From Mesaphorura yosii (taxonomy: Eukaryota > Arthropoda > Collembola > Poduromorpha > Tullbergiidae): 64,000 nt of DNA. The DNA is taken from contig WIXG01000041.1 of the NCBI GenBank assembly GCA_009869945.1, positions 248,001-312,000 of the forward strand, written 5' to 3'. Every line of letters starts with the position of its first letter. Within the stretch, counting starts at the first letter, position 1. This document shows, in pieces, positions 13,801 through 25,408 of this stretch. Both the position numbers and the translations under genes were made by a program. The notes beneath the pieces were generated by a model. It did not search any database and had not been told where the DNA came from. It saw only the letters and a program-made list of their open reading frames with translations.

Positions 13801-16800
13801 AGTTTCTAGCTGCTCGCCGACGACATTCCGACAGTACTTTTCCATGCAAATTTTTTCACACACTCGTACACACTCTACACTCATTTACATTTACATCTTA
13901 CGGACGCCGAGCGTAAACCACTCGCGAGGAGAAAGCTCATTACTTTCACTCTCCTCCGACCAACCAACCACCTCAAACAACCCTTCCTCAAAAGGTAAGA
14001 CTTGAGGTGGCGGAAAAACTTGCTTCCGCTGCTCTCTCTTCATCTTCATCTACCCGGCATTACAACGATTAAGTCAAAATCGCCTCGTACGCAGGTACAA
14101 GCCGATAAATTGGGCTCGTTCAATAAGCAAATGCTCACTTGCATAATAAAACGATGCAATGCCGTTTCATTGCAGTGCATTTTTTACTTTGGTTGCCTGA
14201 GAATGCACTACGAGGAGAAAGACTGACGGCCTTGCAGTGCGTGGCCGAATGGTGTCATCCCTCTGCTGTGCTGGAGGAATCTTAACACGTACACGGCGGG
14301 CGAACGGGGCAAGACAGGACGGACAATAAAAGCGGCTCAGCATATAATACAAATTTTATGTTGTATAATAAAGAGTCATTTGCTTTCTCTTTTTGAAATG
14401 AGGACATGCCTCAATGTGCTGCGGACGATGTTCATTGCTCGCCGTTCGCTCGCCTGCTCATCCACTTGCCACGGTTATAAAGCGTATTAACAGAATCTCG
14501 TCCTGTCCCAAGCATAGCTCTCGGATGAGCAGCACTCACTGTTTGCCATTTGCAAGCTCTGCTCTTTGTTTTCCAGCTCTTGACGGTCAGCACCCGCACA
14601 GTTGTTATGAGTAGGCCGAGCTGGTGGTGCAACTTGTGAAAACACATTTCGCTGCTGTGTCTTGTACATATTTCTCAAAAAACTGAAAAAGGCGGCCGTT
14701 ATATTTTAGTAGAAGTGATCTCTCTCGGAGTCTCTCTGAGCAAGATAATGTAATATGGACAATACATGCAGGCGGCCCACGCGACCGACCGACAGAGACA
14801 CGGATACAGAGCAGAGCAGTAGCAGAGTGGCGGGCAGCCGAGAGGAAAGATGGGTTGAAACAACTGAGATTTACGAACCCATACATCAGCGGGTAATGTC
14901 AGCGGGTTGCTCAACGAATGGCAGCGGCGGCGGCAGCAGCACAGCTCAGCAGATCGCAGATCAGGCTGGCTGGCCGCAGATTTAGGGAACCGCTGCCGCC
15001 TTTAGTTCTGCTCTCACTTTTGCAATCATTGCGATGCTGCTGGTCATTCTCTTTGCGTAGCGTAGCCACGCGAAGTCTGGCGAAGGGCCGCCACCGTACC
15101 ACGCCGCGCCGTTCCACGTACTTGTATTACGATCTCAGTGGCAGTCCACTGATAACACAGCCGTGAGCCACAATAATATTATGTAATATTAATAGCTCTC
15201 GATTGCACATTGATTTTGGCATCATTTCCGAGAACAAAGCACTCAACACCTCACGCGGTCGGTCTCAACTGACCCGCAAAACGAAAACAAATCTTATCTC
15301 GATACTAATAACGCCAGCCCGTCGTCACATTCAACGCCACCCTCTCCCTCCACCGCCCGGACACCTTTCTTCCAACTTTTAATCTGCGGATCTTCTCAAT
15401 ATTGTTCCTTCAGGCTTCCTACGCTGCTATCAGACTCCCATTTACGCTCAAATGACAATTTAGCACCGCGCCGCCCTGTAAAAAACCAGCCACTTGACTC
15501 GGAACTGAATTACGACCCTGACAACTAAGACCACCAGCAGCAGCAAGACAATGCGTTCGCATCGTCAGCAAAAGCCATAATTTGTAATCATGGGGCCTCG
15601 GTCGCTCTGCAAGGGATCACCATCACCGTCATTAAAAGATGCGGACGGAAATTAAGTGTCCTCCAAAGTATTGTTTTAATGGGTCGAAAGGATTTCGAGT
15701 CACATCGCGTCGATAATAACGGGCGTCTATAAACTGCTATAATTTCATAGATAGCAAGGCCCGCCGAAATTGAGGGCTGCGATCAAAGAGAGATTTATTT
15801 TCCCCGCGAAACCAAAACCAATCCGGGAACGCCCCGTTCGAAATTAAAAGTTTCGGGCCATTTTATCCTCGCGTCAAGCAGTTTTGGAAGTGGAAATTTA
15901 TGAAGTTTAATTCAGAATGAGCGTGGCGATTTTGTAGAGACGCATTTTCAACCAGGCGAGCAGCAGCGCCATCACGTAAGGTCAAAATTCTTGAGTCGTA
16001 TTCATTATGCACTCACTGGCGACGACGGGCTCAAGCCAGAAGAAGGAAGACACATGTTAGCATAATTGAAAACTTAATTTCCATGCAACAGCTACATTAC
16101 GATTATTTATGACCAACTTCCTCCGAGCAGCAATAAAATGCTGTGTAGCTCTTCCTTGATAATTTTGTACCATGTTGAGCAGTGCAGTGCAGCGCCGAGA
16201 GTTGAGCAACGAGCATGATAATTATGACTTTGAAAATATGACTTGACTTAATGGCAGCAGCAGCAGAGTACTGCAGTCAGAGAAACAAGACCGGGAAGAA
16301 GAGCAAGACTAAGAGAGGAAAATAATTAATTTCACTCTAACGACGATGTAAAACAGGGAAACTGGAAAGCAACGATCCAGAATTTGAAACACTAATTAAT
16401 CGCAGTGCTCGCTGTTTTCAAAAATTGATTTCTGTCATGCAGTGAAATATTTCAATTCCAATTGTCTCAATATTCAATTAGAGAAATTGGGTGTCGTCAA
16501 CATGAGTGTCGTTTTGTTGAGGGTGTTCCACTTGCAGCCGTGGGGTTGTTTTCATGCATACTCGTGCACGCTGTATGGCTTCGAGGGGAAGAAGAGCTTA
16601 AAGTGTCACGACGAGAAAGATGTGTTGCGTTGCGTCGAACAAGTACACAAACGCCAGCAGCTTTTCGAAATCTGTAAACCTAAGAACTTAAATCTTAAGA
16701 TTTACTGTGTCAATAAAACCTCCTTCAGTGCCTGTACAATATTTTTCTCAACACTTGTTTCGATTAAACCGTGACGTTTGTCTACTAATTAAGTAAAGAA

Positions 16801-19800
16801 TCCTTGCAAGGTGTTAATCTCTTCAGTCCCAATGCAGGCGCTGTTTTAATTCTCGTAAGTATTCAAAGCAAACGAGGCCTTTACGAAAAGACTATAAATC
16901 TTGCCACGAGCAAGCTCTTGTCTCTGTCCGTGATTAGTTTCAAACTATCGCGAGCGAAGCCGACAAACAATTAAGATTATTATTCCAAGATCTGAAGAGG
17001 AGAAAGAGAAATATCGCCGACACAAAAGAATTGGCACTCGCCACCACTTTCGTCTTGAGTTCCCTCAAAAAATCACACAAATCTTGGGTGGCGAGAACAA
17101 TACGACCATTCCGAATCTCCGCAAGAACTTTACTGTATTGTTTAACTTAAAAACTTTAGAAGTTGACTTCTATGACTTGACATTATTGTGGCCGTTGGCA
17201 AGTCGGCAGTAAAAACAAAAGGAGATCAGAGCGAAGTGCTCGAACGACGTAATAAATTTGTCAGCAGCCCGCAAGTGATTGAGCCAAAATAAAATATATT
17301 AGCACTTTCTCCTTAGGAAGGGGTTTGGGAAATTAAATCAAGGCAGACAGACGGAGGAGAGACGGAGAAAAGAGGAATAAAGTGTAAAAAGTCAAGTCAA
17401 AAGAAGCTCTTCATCATTGCCTCGGATCTTGCGGCACGGGGCCGCGGCTCGCGATTTCCAAAGATGTATTCATAACCGATTCACGAAAGGCCAGGGAAGG
17501 ATGCGGGAGAAGATAAATTAAAATAAAAAGATGATTTCAGGAAAACACGAAACGGGCAGCAACACGAATTGTACATTTCGAGTAGGAAAACTCTGAACTC
17601 ACCCTTTGTTCCTCGCTCTTCCTCCCTCTCGTTATTATTGTCACACATTCCGCTCAGAATATCTGCAAAACAAAACATGCCACATCATAGATCCACGCAT
17701 CACGGACACACTTTCACTTTTTTTCACGAATTCGGACCAGCGAAAGCCATGGACAATTTTTACTTGATCGTCGTTCTCACTTCGTACACTCACAAATTGC
17801 GTTGATTATCGCGTAATCCCGAGTACACGAGTTGATAAGCCGCAAAAATCCTTTCCTAAGAGACTCTCGTCATTTATTTCTCTCCCCGACTCCACCGAAC
17901 TTCTTCTTTTGTCTTTCTTTCAACGGTGAGCCGGAATTGTTTCTTTTTCTTTCCGTCTCACTTTTTCTGCCGTATCATCATTCTTCTCAAGTGTGAAGAA
18001 CTCGAGAAACAATTGCACCTTGCCCTCCTCTCGTATCAACTTTCCTTCCTGCTTCCCGCTCAAATCTATCATCTGGCTTCGGCTAGGGCAATTGTACTGC
18101 TTCTGACTCCACGGGAGTCCAAGCAAAAAAGTGCAAGCCATCTTCCTCAGAGAGAAATATGAGGAATGCGAGCTCAATTTCCACTTTGTACTTTCACCTT
18201 TCTCAATTTGAGACGTCGGTTCCCTGCCTCATGGTCACGGCCATAGCTTTGCGGCTTAATAGAGACGGTAAGACCCGCAAGACGCATAGACGGGCTGGGG
18301 TAATGTGAGACTTACCATGACTGTTGATGAAATTGGCGAGATACAAATCCAACTCACGGACGGAAACGTTAATATGGTACGGGTTGACACAAAGGCCTGG
18401 ATGGAGACATTCCGGGGACTTCTCTAACCGTTCGCCATCGGTGCTCTCGAGGGGAATCGCCTTGAAAAGGATCACCATCACCAAGTCCAGCCTCCACACC
18501 TGCAAAGTACAAAAAAATCAACATGTCGCAAGTGTACTGCGATGCTCTAAATTCTGCATCCCGGAGATTATAAATTAAACCGCGCGAAGCGCGGTAAAAA
18601 GCGAGTATCGGGAAGGAATAGGGACGCCGTCGCCGACGGTCGACGACACGAGCCCATTATCATTTGCGCTTATTTTATGCCGTTCCGTCTTCCCAGCGAG
18701 CGTCGACTTTTCATTTATTCCAAGTGGGGCTTTATCGCCAAGGCAAGTATGTACGAGGACCCGAAACAAGAAAGCTAGGTCAGCATTCTTGGCGCCGACC
18801 GTAATAAAGGCTAAAACACAAACTGCACTGCTTGCCTGCATTTTTCTTTGGTTTCTCATCCGTAATCTTTCTGGGATCTTGTGAATACTCGCCATTCGCA
18901 CCTCCTCGACTTCCGCTTGCGTTTGTATCACACAGATTTCTTCTCTTTTCCTCTCATTGCGTCTTTAAGCTTTCTCATTTCTCGATGTCCGAGAAGTTTC
19001 AACTACCCAGTCTCCTGCGACCTTTCACCTTTTTTTAACTTTGCCAAAATTATTGCATAAATGCATTTGCATTGACGGGCTGTGCAATTGCAGCTGGTAT
19101 GGTTGCATTTCGCCTGCAGAGATCAAATTATCTCCCACTGCACTGCATTTTTAGAAATTTTATTCCACTTCTTCGTGCATTACATCAAACACGATTAAAA
19201 TACCCGTCATAACGATTTGTTATTCATACACGAGTAACAAGTTAAAGAAGATGTTCAGTGCGGGTCTTTCGTGTTGGGGTAACCCCAGCTCAAACTACGG
19301 GACCGAAGAGAAACGAAAACTGGGAACGGCAACAATTCATCCCAGTCTTCATCGCTTCATCCTTCAACTCAACTTTACACAATGCATTTTCATCTTTTTT
19401 ACTTTTACTTTTTCTCGTGTGAGGCCTCTTGCGAATCTCGTTTCACGCCCAATTAACATTACGAGCGCTTTCTCTATTTCTTACTACGCCCGTACTGCCG
19501 CTTTCACTGGCCTGGCGCTCTCGAGTTTTCACCCTTTCTACACTTCCCGAAGCGAAGCTGGTATGATGGACTCATCACGAGATGAGTGGGGGCATTTAAG
19601 TACTTGTACTTTTCATTTCTTTCCAAACGCAATAAACACTCTGCACTGACGCGGCGTGCGGGTCCCAACGGACCGATGTAAAGATTAGTTTTCTGCAACT
19701 CCATTTCACCCCTCTCACAGCCACTTAAACTCCACTTTGAGCAGCCCTGTCTCACCGCATTTCTCAGAATTCTCCACCCGCGTCGCGTCGTCCTGCTTAC

Positions 19801-22800
19801 CTTGTCAGCCTGACGCAGACAATCGATGCGCCGCATCTTGCCCTTCTGGTCCGGATTGGAAAGGACGCACATTGCCGGTTTCTTCCCTGTGATGGATAGC
19901 ACAAAGTCTTCTCGACACTCTTGCGTAATGTCTTTCCGCAGCTTGCCGAGGAGTCGCGAGGCCCATTTTTGCTTGACTTCCACTTTCTCATTCTGCGATT
20001 CAAAGAGAAATTGATTTCAATAATGAAACTTTCCGCTTGTCCACTTCTAATCATAATTTAACGGCTATAAATGCTGTTAGCCAGTCGCACATTCCAAACA
20101 CAGAACTCTCCAGCCATTCAGTACGGCACGGCACTGCTGGAAAAAAAAGTTCCAAGCGAATACGTAGCATGACTGCCTGACTCCTGAACTCATCATCGTG
20201 CACATTGTACATTCACAACGGAGCAGCAGCGGCAGCGGAGAGTTATGAATACCGAGCGTACTGACTGTGAGATGGGCGTCACGCCTGCTAATGCTGATCA
20301 TGACAGGCCATTCTTTACAATATTCTCACAATTATAAAAAGCGCTTCCGTATCATCTTCACTGCCTCTAGCTGCTCTTCTGCCTGCCTGCCCGCCTGGCT
20401 GGCTGGATACCCGGCTTGTGGTATGCATTCCCTATTTTAGTTTTTTAACTTGTTCCGGGCATAATGCTCGAAGTTGCTGCTCACCACTGCTCCGAATCCA
20501 CTTTTCATTTTTTCACCACGTTACAGTACTCGATGTACTCATTTAAGAAACCGAGTGCGCATAAAAAACTAACTCAAGTGGGGAGAGATTACCGAACTTT
20601 TTTCTCCGTGGTTGTGTAGTTTATGTATGAATATTCACTGCTTAGCCTCAGACTAAACTTTTGCGGATCTCAAAAATATTTGTGCACCAGCAAAAGTTTC
20701 TCCCACACACAACACACATTATTATTTACTGATGCAGTCAACAGTAAGCACGACCCGCGCCCGACCTCTTAACTCATCATTAATTCTACGACGACGACTA
20801 CTTCGGGAACGTAAACAGGGAAAAATCAATCGTGGCTAATTTTGTGAGTCTCGCATCCCGTAAACACAAGCACGTGATCTGCTGCTGCTGCAACTGCCTC
20901 GAATGCCAACTCTTGGCTCATGGTTTGCTTCTGCATGGTTTACATGGCACTCGGCCCGGCCGCCTGAACTTGGGAGCACAAATTGCATATACAGAGAATT
21001 GCATTCCAAATTTTGGACGCAGCGCGGGTAGAAATCTGGTGTATGCCAAATTTTTCGGATTCCAAGATGCAACCGCCAGCCAGCCAGCCAGTCGACCACA
21101 AACGCCAACAACAGGTTGCTGCTCCTGATGAGATAAAAATTCAACTTGTACTCTTCATCATCGCGATAATTTTTATCTAAAAATTACGGCCGCTCGGTCA
21201 TCGGCCAAGAAATCGCCAGCGTTTCGTTTCGACTCCCAAAAGAACCCATTGCGTTTGCCATGAAACGAAATCCTGAATTGTGATGGTGCGTATTTACCGA
21301 ATTAAATCTCACTGCTCACCGGGGACTCTTCTCATTCTATTTGGTGGTCATCAACTTGTTCTTTATTGCGTTCGTCGATCGGCACTTACAAACACTTAAA
21401 ACTTCCTTCAATTCGAGCAGGGTGCAGCAATAAATATAACACTAGACCGAATGAACGCCAAACTTTTATTCGATCGAACCCCTGCGAGGAAAATTGCAAG
21501 ATTGGCCATCAAGTAAAAAGTCTGCTTTCCCTTTGTTAATCTCGTCCTTCATTCGCACCGTACACAAAGTAAAAGTTAATGTATTTATTCCGCGTGTAAT
21601 GCGCCAGATTACAAAAGTCCCAAAAACTTGTCCTCCACGGAAAGCATTGAGCATCTCCGCATTGTAGCTCGTCTGCAGTGCATGTCCAGTGCCATTGCGA
21701 GAGAGTTTTGTTGGAGACAATTCTTTTTATGCGTATTCATTGGACTTCGCGAGAGGGAAATAAAGAACGACGAGGAGAGAATCAAAATTTATTGAAATGT
21801 GGGAAACGGCAAAGCTGCACATTAAAACTCGATGGCTTATTTGATGGTCAGCGGAAGGCGTGTCAATGAGCCCATTCTGGAGCAATTGGTGCTGATTAAG
21901 GTAGGGAGTTTGCAGTGATTTACGAACTTTACAAATTCGTTACTCAGCTCGTGCGACTGACTTTCACTATCTTTCTCTGTCTTTGCCTCTGCCCGAGTCA
22001 GTGTCCGTCTCTCTTGAGGGTCATCTCTCCGCGTCTGTCTCATGACGCGTGGCGTCGCATCCCTCGCTTTATTTCCTTGTGCGCTTGTGCCTACTCGTCC
22101 TGTGAACAATACGAGCCTCTTCCATGAGTAATTTCTAATCTCATTTTATTCCGTCCTCTGTTCATTGCAGACTTTCGCATTACACTCTTACTTTAGGATT
22201 TAGTAGCTTGATTTATACGGGATTACAGGGCAAAGCAGCTAAATAGCAATTGGAAATTGGAGACAACACACGAAAAATGCCCTGAAAGCGAAACAAAATG
22301 CAAATACCCCCATTCAGATTGAGTTATTAGACTCAATTTATTTTATCCCAAATTGGTTGGCGTATTGAGACATTTGTGGGAGACAAAGCGCCGAGACTTT
22401 TGCTCTCTTCATGTACTCGTGCAAAATATTTGATTGTGAATGCGAAAATGGAACAAATTCCATGAAGAAGAAGAAACCACAGTCACTTAACTCGTCATAT
22501 TATTTATATTTTATTTGTTGTAAATATTCCCGGGCCACATGAAAATAGAGAATCTCTGGCCCGCATCTATTAAATTATTCCCACGCAAATATTACATGCC
22601 ATAGCGCATAAAGAGTTCAACCGTGGTTCGTGGTTGCTGCTGCTCTTTTCTATTTGCGTATTTCGCATTTGCAAATATGAAAACAATGTATCATATTTTA
22701 TAACCCGAATATTTGGTTATGGAATGGGAAAATGTCATTACTCTAAAAGAGCGAAGCACAGAAATTGCAGCACGCACGTAGTGAAATACGATGACGGCCG

Positions 22801-25408
22801 CGACGAAGACGCCAATGTATGCTAGTCATAAATAGAGTCGGAATAAAATGCAAGTGTATTATAAATCGTGGTGACAAGATTGGAATCAAATACATACAAG
22901 TAAAAGCACGGCGGCGCAAGCACTCTCGTACGCGAATTACATGCGGATTGTGGATACTGCATGCTGCATGCAAGGGAATTTTTACTGCGGCGAATAAATG
23001 TTGTCTTTCGGGAAAAAGAATGTAATAAGTCGACTGGAATCGCAATAACGACCGTGGTACGGTTCCTGGTATGGAGTGGCGGCGCTGCTGCACAAAGCGC
23101 CGATCGGAGGAAAGGATCATAAAGAACCAGACACAAGCCAAGGCAGGCAGGGAAGAAGTATCAAAGTATCAACCCTGCCGAATTCGATGGGGGTATACGT
23201 AAATGCCCGGGTTAAAAACAAAGAATGAATAGTAAATTGTATCTTTATACAAAATAAACTGATCAATTAAGCAGCAACGTTGGAACCTCATGGAATTTCA
23301 ACAATTCTGAGGATTGCAGATGAGAAATACTACGACATGACTCGATGCATTCTAGAATCTGGTTTTGGAAGGGAACGACCGAGCAACTAAACCCCTAATA
23401 ACCGTGACCATCTGAATTCAAGATCGTCAATCGTCATCGTCATAAACATAAAGAGGCAATTGAAATCAAGTGCTTTTGTCGTTAAGGGAGTGACAGTGAA
23501 TTGAATTAACATGTGAAATGATAATGGAATGACGCTGAATGCTGCTTGGCGGGGAGAATTCAGAATTGATGAACAAAATCTCACAATTTCAATAAAAATA
23601 ATAAGACAGCAGCGTAATGGTACAATGGCAATTGGAGTCCAAATCCCTGCGTGAATGTGAAGATGATCTTCAACGCAATAACGCAAGTGGCGGGAGGAAA
23701 TCTTCATTTTGCTGACTGTTCCTGCATCACGGCGTGGCACGCAAAGCGGGGCAAATTATGAAGTACGACACGACACGAGAGAAATGAGCGAGTGATCACG
23801 ATTCCATTTCCCCCACCAACAAGCATAAATACAACAATTTGGCTTTCTCCCTTTCGCCCGCGCTATCTTGATTTAAAACATTACTAAACAACTTATCAGA
23901 GGCAAGACTACTCTGACTTTGAGTACGACTGCTGTATTATTGGAAAAGTAATATGCTGTTAATTCCCTCATTCTCATTCGCATCCTCGAGAAGATGACAC
24001 CAAGATGATATTATGTGCTCATTATTACCATTGCGATTTCTATTCACGCTTTTACTCCACCGCGCTGCATAGCAAGCCTGCTTGGTCTGGTAGTGCAGAG
24101 ATGAAGACGAAGTCCGTACGGCATTCAATACTGGTCGTAATAATAACATAACGCAAGAAATAATTTCCGCACACACACACACACACAAAGCATTAAGCAT
24201 TAAACTTTTACCAAAGCAGTTTATCATAAATGCGATCAAAATGTACCATAATAATAACACACAGCAGGCGCTCGATGCGATGGTGAGAGCCGCGACACTA
24301 AAAAAAAACTTTGCTACATTACACAATTTAAATGTTTCTGACAAGATCCTTGCAATACACAAGAAACGGGTAAAATCAACCGTTTTTGTGTCCTGTGCTT
24401 TAAATCTCAATACTACAACGGTAACTACAATTTATACTTTGTTCTATTCGCGAGCTGCACTCGCGAAATTATACAAGCAACTCCGATTTGTACAATTGCC
24501 AATTATATGATAAATAGCTTCATGTGTTGCGTTTTTTCATTAATCGCTGGAATTGGATCCACAATCGCGTTCTCGTTACACGATTAGTAGTATCGTAATT
24601 GTTGCCGGGTGAGTAATGCGATGAGTTATGGACCGTGAGAGATTCGCCCGAGTCGGCTGATCTCAACGCAAGATTGCTGCTAGACCGCGTCCATTAAGGC
24701 ACTGGGCGAGCACTGGAAATACACGTCCGAGTGCAAATTAGCGAGTGGCAAAGGAAGTGCAAGTCTCAACCGCGAGTTGCGAGTTTATGTTGAACTTTTC
24801 CACGTTTGAAATTTTAATTGCTCCAACGAAGTGTTAATAACCTGCACTACATCCGCAAACACTTTTCACGTCCAAAGTAAATATTATATCAAATTTCGTA
24901 ATCATGTAATGATGTAAGCTGTTAAGTGCTTATTAACCTACGATGCCTTCAGATTGATTAATAAGATGAGCGCCGAGCGCCGTGTATGATTTGTGACTTG
25001 CGATTAGATGAGCATCTCTATGCTTGTAATTACGAAATCGAAGGATGAATAAATAAATACGAGGAGCAGAAGGCTGACAGGTTGCTTCGCAGTTAATTGC
25101 TACCTGCCGGCCACGAAGAAATGGAAATGAGCTCCAATTTCAGGCTGCCCGACAGGAGCAGAAATTATGAATTTTTATGCAAACGCGCGTTCGCGGTGGA
25201 AATCTCCGCCAAGATCAAAAGGTAAATCATATCGAATGTTAGTGCGTCTTACCATGAGTTCTTCCTTGCACCTTCTCTCCTCTTCCAGCGACATCCGCTT
25301 CTCATGTTTCTTGAAGTATTTTCTCTTGGCTGCCTGAAGATTGAACCAGGTGTATGAGAAAGACTTGACGTACGGAAGCAGTGCCTCGATGAATGGATGA
25401 AACTCATC
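4587..25408 (-). CDS. NfI: Nuclear factor I (NFI) transcription factor, 5' end missing
   Basis: This is a CTF/NFI-family site-specific DNA-binding protein that acts in the nucleus, normally binding TTGGC(N5)GCCAA as a dimer and controlling transcription. Ten minus-strand exons join in frame to 724 codons plus stop: 25,408-25,253; 19,992-19,801; 18,499-18,316; 17,662-17,603; 7,065-6,937; 6,842-6,651; 6,212-5,769; 5,554-5,358; 5,283-4,951; 4,874-4,587. Residues 1-177 of this model are the highly conserved NFI DNA-binding domain ([81 protein letters not shown]). The rest is the Ser/Pro/His-rich regulatory half, which keeps recognisable islands ([24 protein letters not shown]). The first exon, usually a few residues before DEFHPF, was not found and lies above 25,408. 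Vertebrate NFIs are about 500-570 aa, so this protein is long because of low-complexity insertions in the exon at 5,769-6,212. Confidence 0.96.
4951..5283 (-). CDS. NfI: NFI exon: proline-rich activation segment
   Basis: 111 codons, phase 0 at both ends, beginning [17 protein letters not shown]. It contains [15 protein letters not shown], matching the vertebrate NFI MLPPPPPPPMARPV block. Later come Ser/Pro repeats, and [12 protein letters not shown] resembles the vertebrate RFVSVGPRDPSF end segment. Its phase-0 donor (GTGAAC) at 4,950 could join either the exon at 4,874 or the candidate exon at 3,660. Confidence 0.95.
5358..5554 (-). CDS. NfI: NFI exon: conserved HPDG...FVTLVC island
   Basis: 65 codons plus partial codon, beginning [16 protein letters not shown] and ending in EAQGSGPP. 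The island SYYHPDG ... [16 protein letters not shown] matches the vertebrate NFI segment [20 protein letters not shown] in order and position, which ties these downstream exons to the NFI gene. It has a CTCAG acceptor and a GTAAGA donor. Confidence 0.94.
5769..6212 (-). CDS. NfI: NFI exon: Ser/His-rich low-complexity segment
   Basis: A 444-base exon encoding mostly Ser, His, Gly and Ala: serine runs, a His-rich stretch, an Ala run and an alternating Ser-His tract. It fits the phases of its neighbours (acceptor GTTTAG, donor GTATGT). No such tract is present in vertebrate NFI. It looks like a lineage expansion of triplet-rich DNA (CAC/CAG/AGC) and accounts for much of the extra length of the protein. 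Confidence 0.88.
6651..6842 (-). CDS. NfI: NFI exon: basic/Ser regulatory segment
   Basis: 64 codons plus one base, beginning [18 protein letters not shown]. It contains a basic [12 protein letters not shown] patch followed by acidic residues, then [21 protein letters not shown]. This parallels the vertebrate NFI run of basic KRLKS, acidic residues, [20 protein letters not shown], so the assignment to NFI is firm. The acceptor is CTGTGCAG and the donor GTACCT. Confidence 0.93.
6937..7065 (-). CDS. NfI: NFI exon: post-DBD regulatory segment
   Basis: 43 codons between acceptor AATTTCAG and donor GTGAGT, in frame with both neighbours. It begins [17 protein letters not shown] and includes a Tyr/Pro-rich patch ([14 protein letters not shown]). 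It follows a 10.5 kb intron. Vertebrate NFIs have a Ser/Tyr-rich segment (SSSYYSMSPG) in the corresponding place, but the similarity is weak. Confidence 0.8.
7066..17602 (-). other. Large NFI intron (10.5 kb)
   Basis: It separates the small exon at 17,603-17,662 from the exon at 6,937-7,065. Open frames here are scattered, mostly lack real ATG starts and have no matching splice sites. Several GC-rich patches occur (for example about 14,900-15,130, with CGG/CAG repeats). The family segment that normally follows the DNA-binding domain (SGVFSVTELVRVS in vertebrates) was looked for and not seen, so an additional small exon could be hidden here. Confidence 0.6.
17603..17662 (-). CDS. NfI: NFI small exon (20 codons), acidic/basic linker
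   Basis: A 60-base segment between a TTTTGCAG acceptor and a GTGAGT donor. It fits the phase of both neighbours and encodes an Asn/Glu/Arg-rich linker starting [12 protein letters not shown]. Its length is a multiple of three, so it could be skipped without a frame change and is a plausible cassette exon. Support is the phase fit and splice sites, not homology. Confidence 0.7.
18316..18499 (-). CDS. NfI: NFI exon: end of DNA-binding domain
   Basis: 61 codons plus one base, beginning [20 protein letters not shown]. It continues through ESTDGERL, the cysteine-bearing [18 protein letters not shown] and the C-terminal [13 protein letters not shown] of the domain. The CTTTGCAG acceptor and GTAAGT donor are clear. 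The segment ends where the conserved domain of the family ends, so everything after it is regulatory sequence. Confidence 0.97.
18500..19800 (-). other. NFI intron (1.3 kb)
   Basis: It joins two DNA-binding-domain exons directly, so no coding sequence is missing. A perfect 17-base hairpin lies at 18,579-18,595, and a second short hairpin (CCGTC-GCC-GACGG) at 18,627-18,639. Confidence 0.8.
18579..18595. repeat. Perfect hairpin with GAA triloop
   Basis: ACCGCGC (18,579-18,585), loop GAA, GCGCGGT (18,589-18,595). The centre is GCGAAGC, a sequence known in vitro as an exceptionally stable DNA mini-hairpin. It lies in AT-rich intron DNA about 80 bases upstream of the acceptor of the NFI exon at 18,499. 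Confidence 0.7.
19801..19992 (-). CDS. NfI: NFI exon: core of DNA-binding domain
   Basis: 64 codons, phase 0 at both ends, beginning [15 protein letters not shown] and ending IDCLRQADK. It contains the conserved [13 protein letters not shown] and [16 protein letters not shown] blocks, including family cysteines. The acceptor is GAATCGCAG and the donor GTAAGC. In vertebrate NFI genes this region and its two flanks lie in a single 532 bp exon; here it is split by introns of 5,260 and 1,301 bp. Confidence 0.97.
19993..25252 (-). other. NFI intron (5.3 kb)
   Basis: It splits the DNA-binding domain between KEELM and NEKVEVKQ with both ends in phase 0, so no exon is missing. It holds a (CA)9 microsatellite at 24,170-24,187. 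Open frames on both strands look random. Confidence 0.8.
24170..24187. repeat. (CA)9 microsatellite
   Basis: Nine uninterrupted CA units read directly from the sequence, inside an NFI intron. Confidence 0.9.
25253..25408 (-). CDS. NfI: NFI exon: start of DNA-binding domain
   Basis: 52 codons in phase 0 at both ends, from [17 protein letters not shown] to KEELM. The TTGCAG acceptor is just above 25,408 and the GTAAGA donor just below 25,253. The block [20 protein letters not shown] is close to identical to the same segment of animal NFIs and is the N-terminal signature of the family. The start codon must lie in an upstream exon, because the segment begins right at the acceptor. Confidence 0.97.

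Noticed and set aside
24241..24510. Plus-strand ATG frame of 89 codons with a fairly protein-like composition
   Set aside because: It lies antisense inside an NFI intron, has no splice sites or family resemblance, and its length is within what AT-rich random sequence gives.
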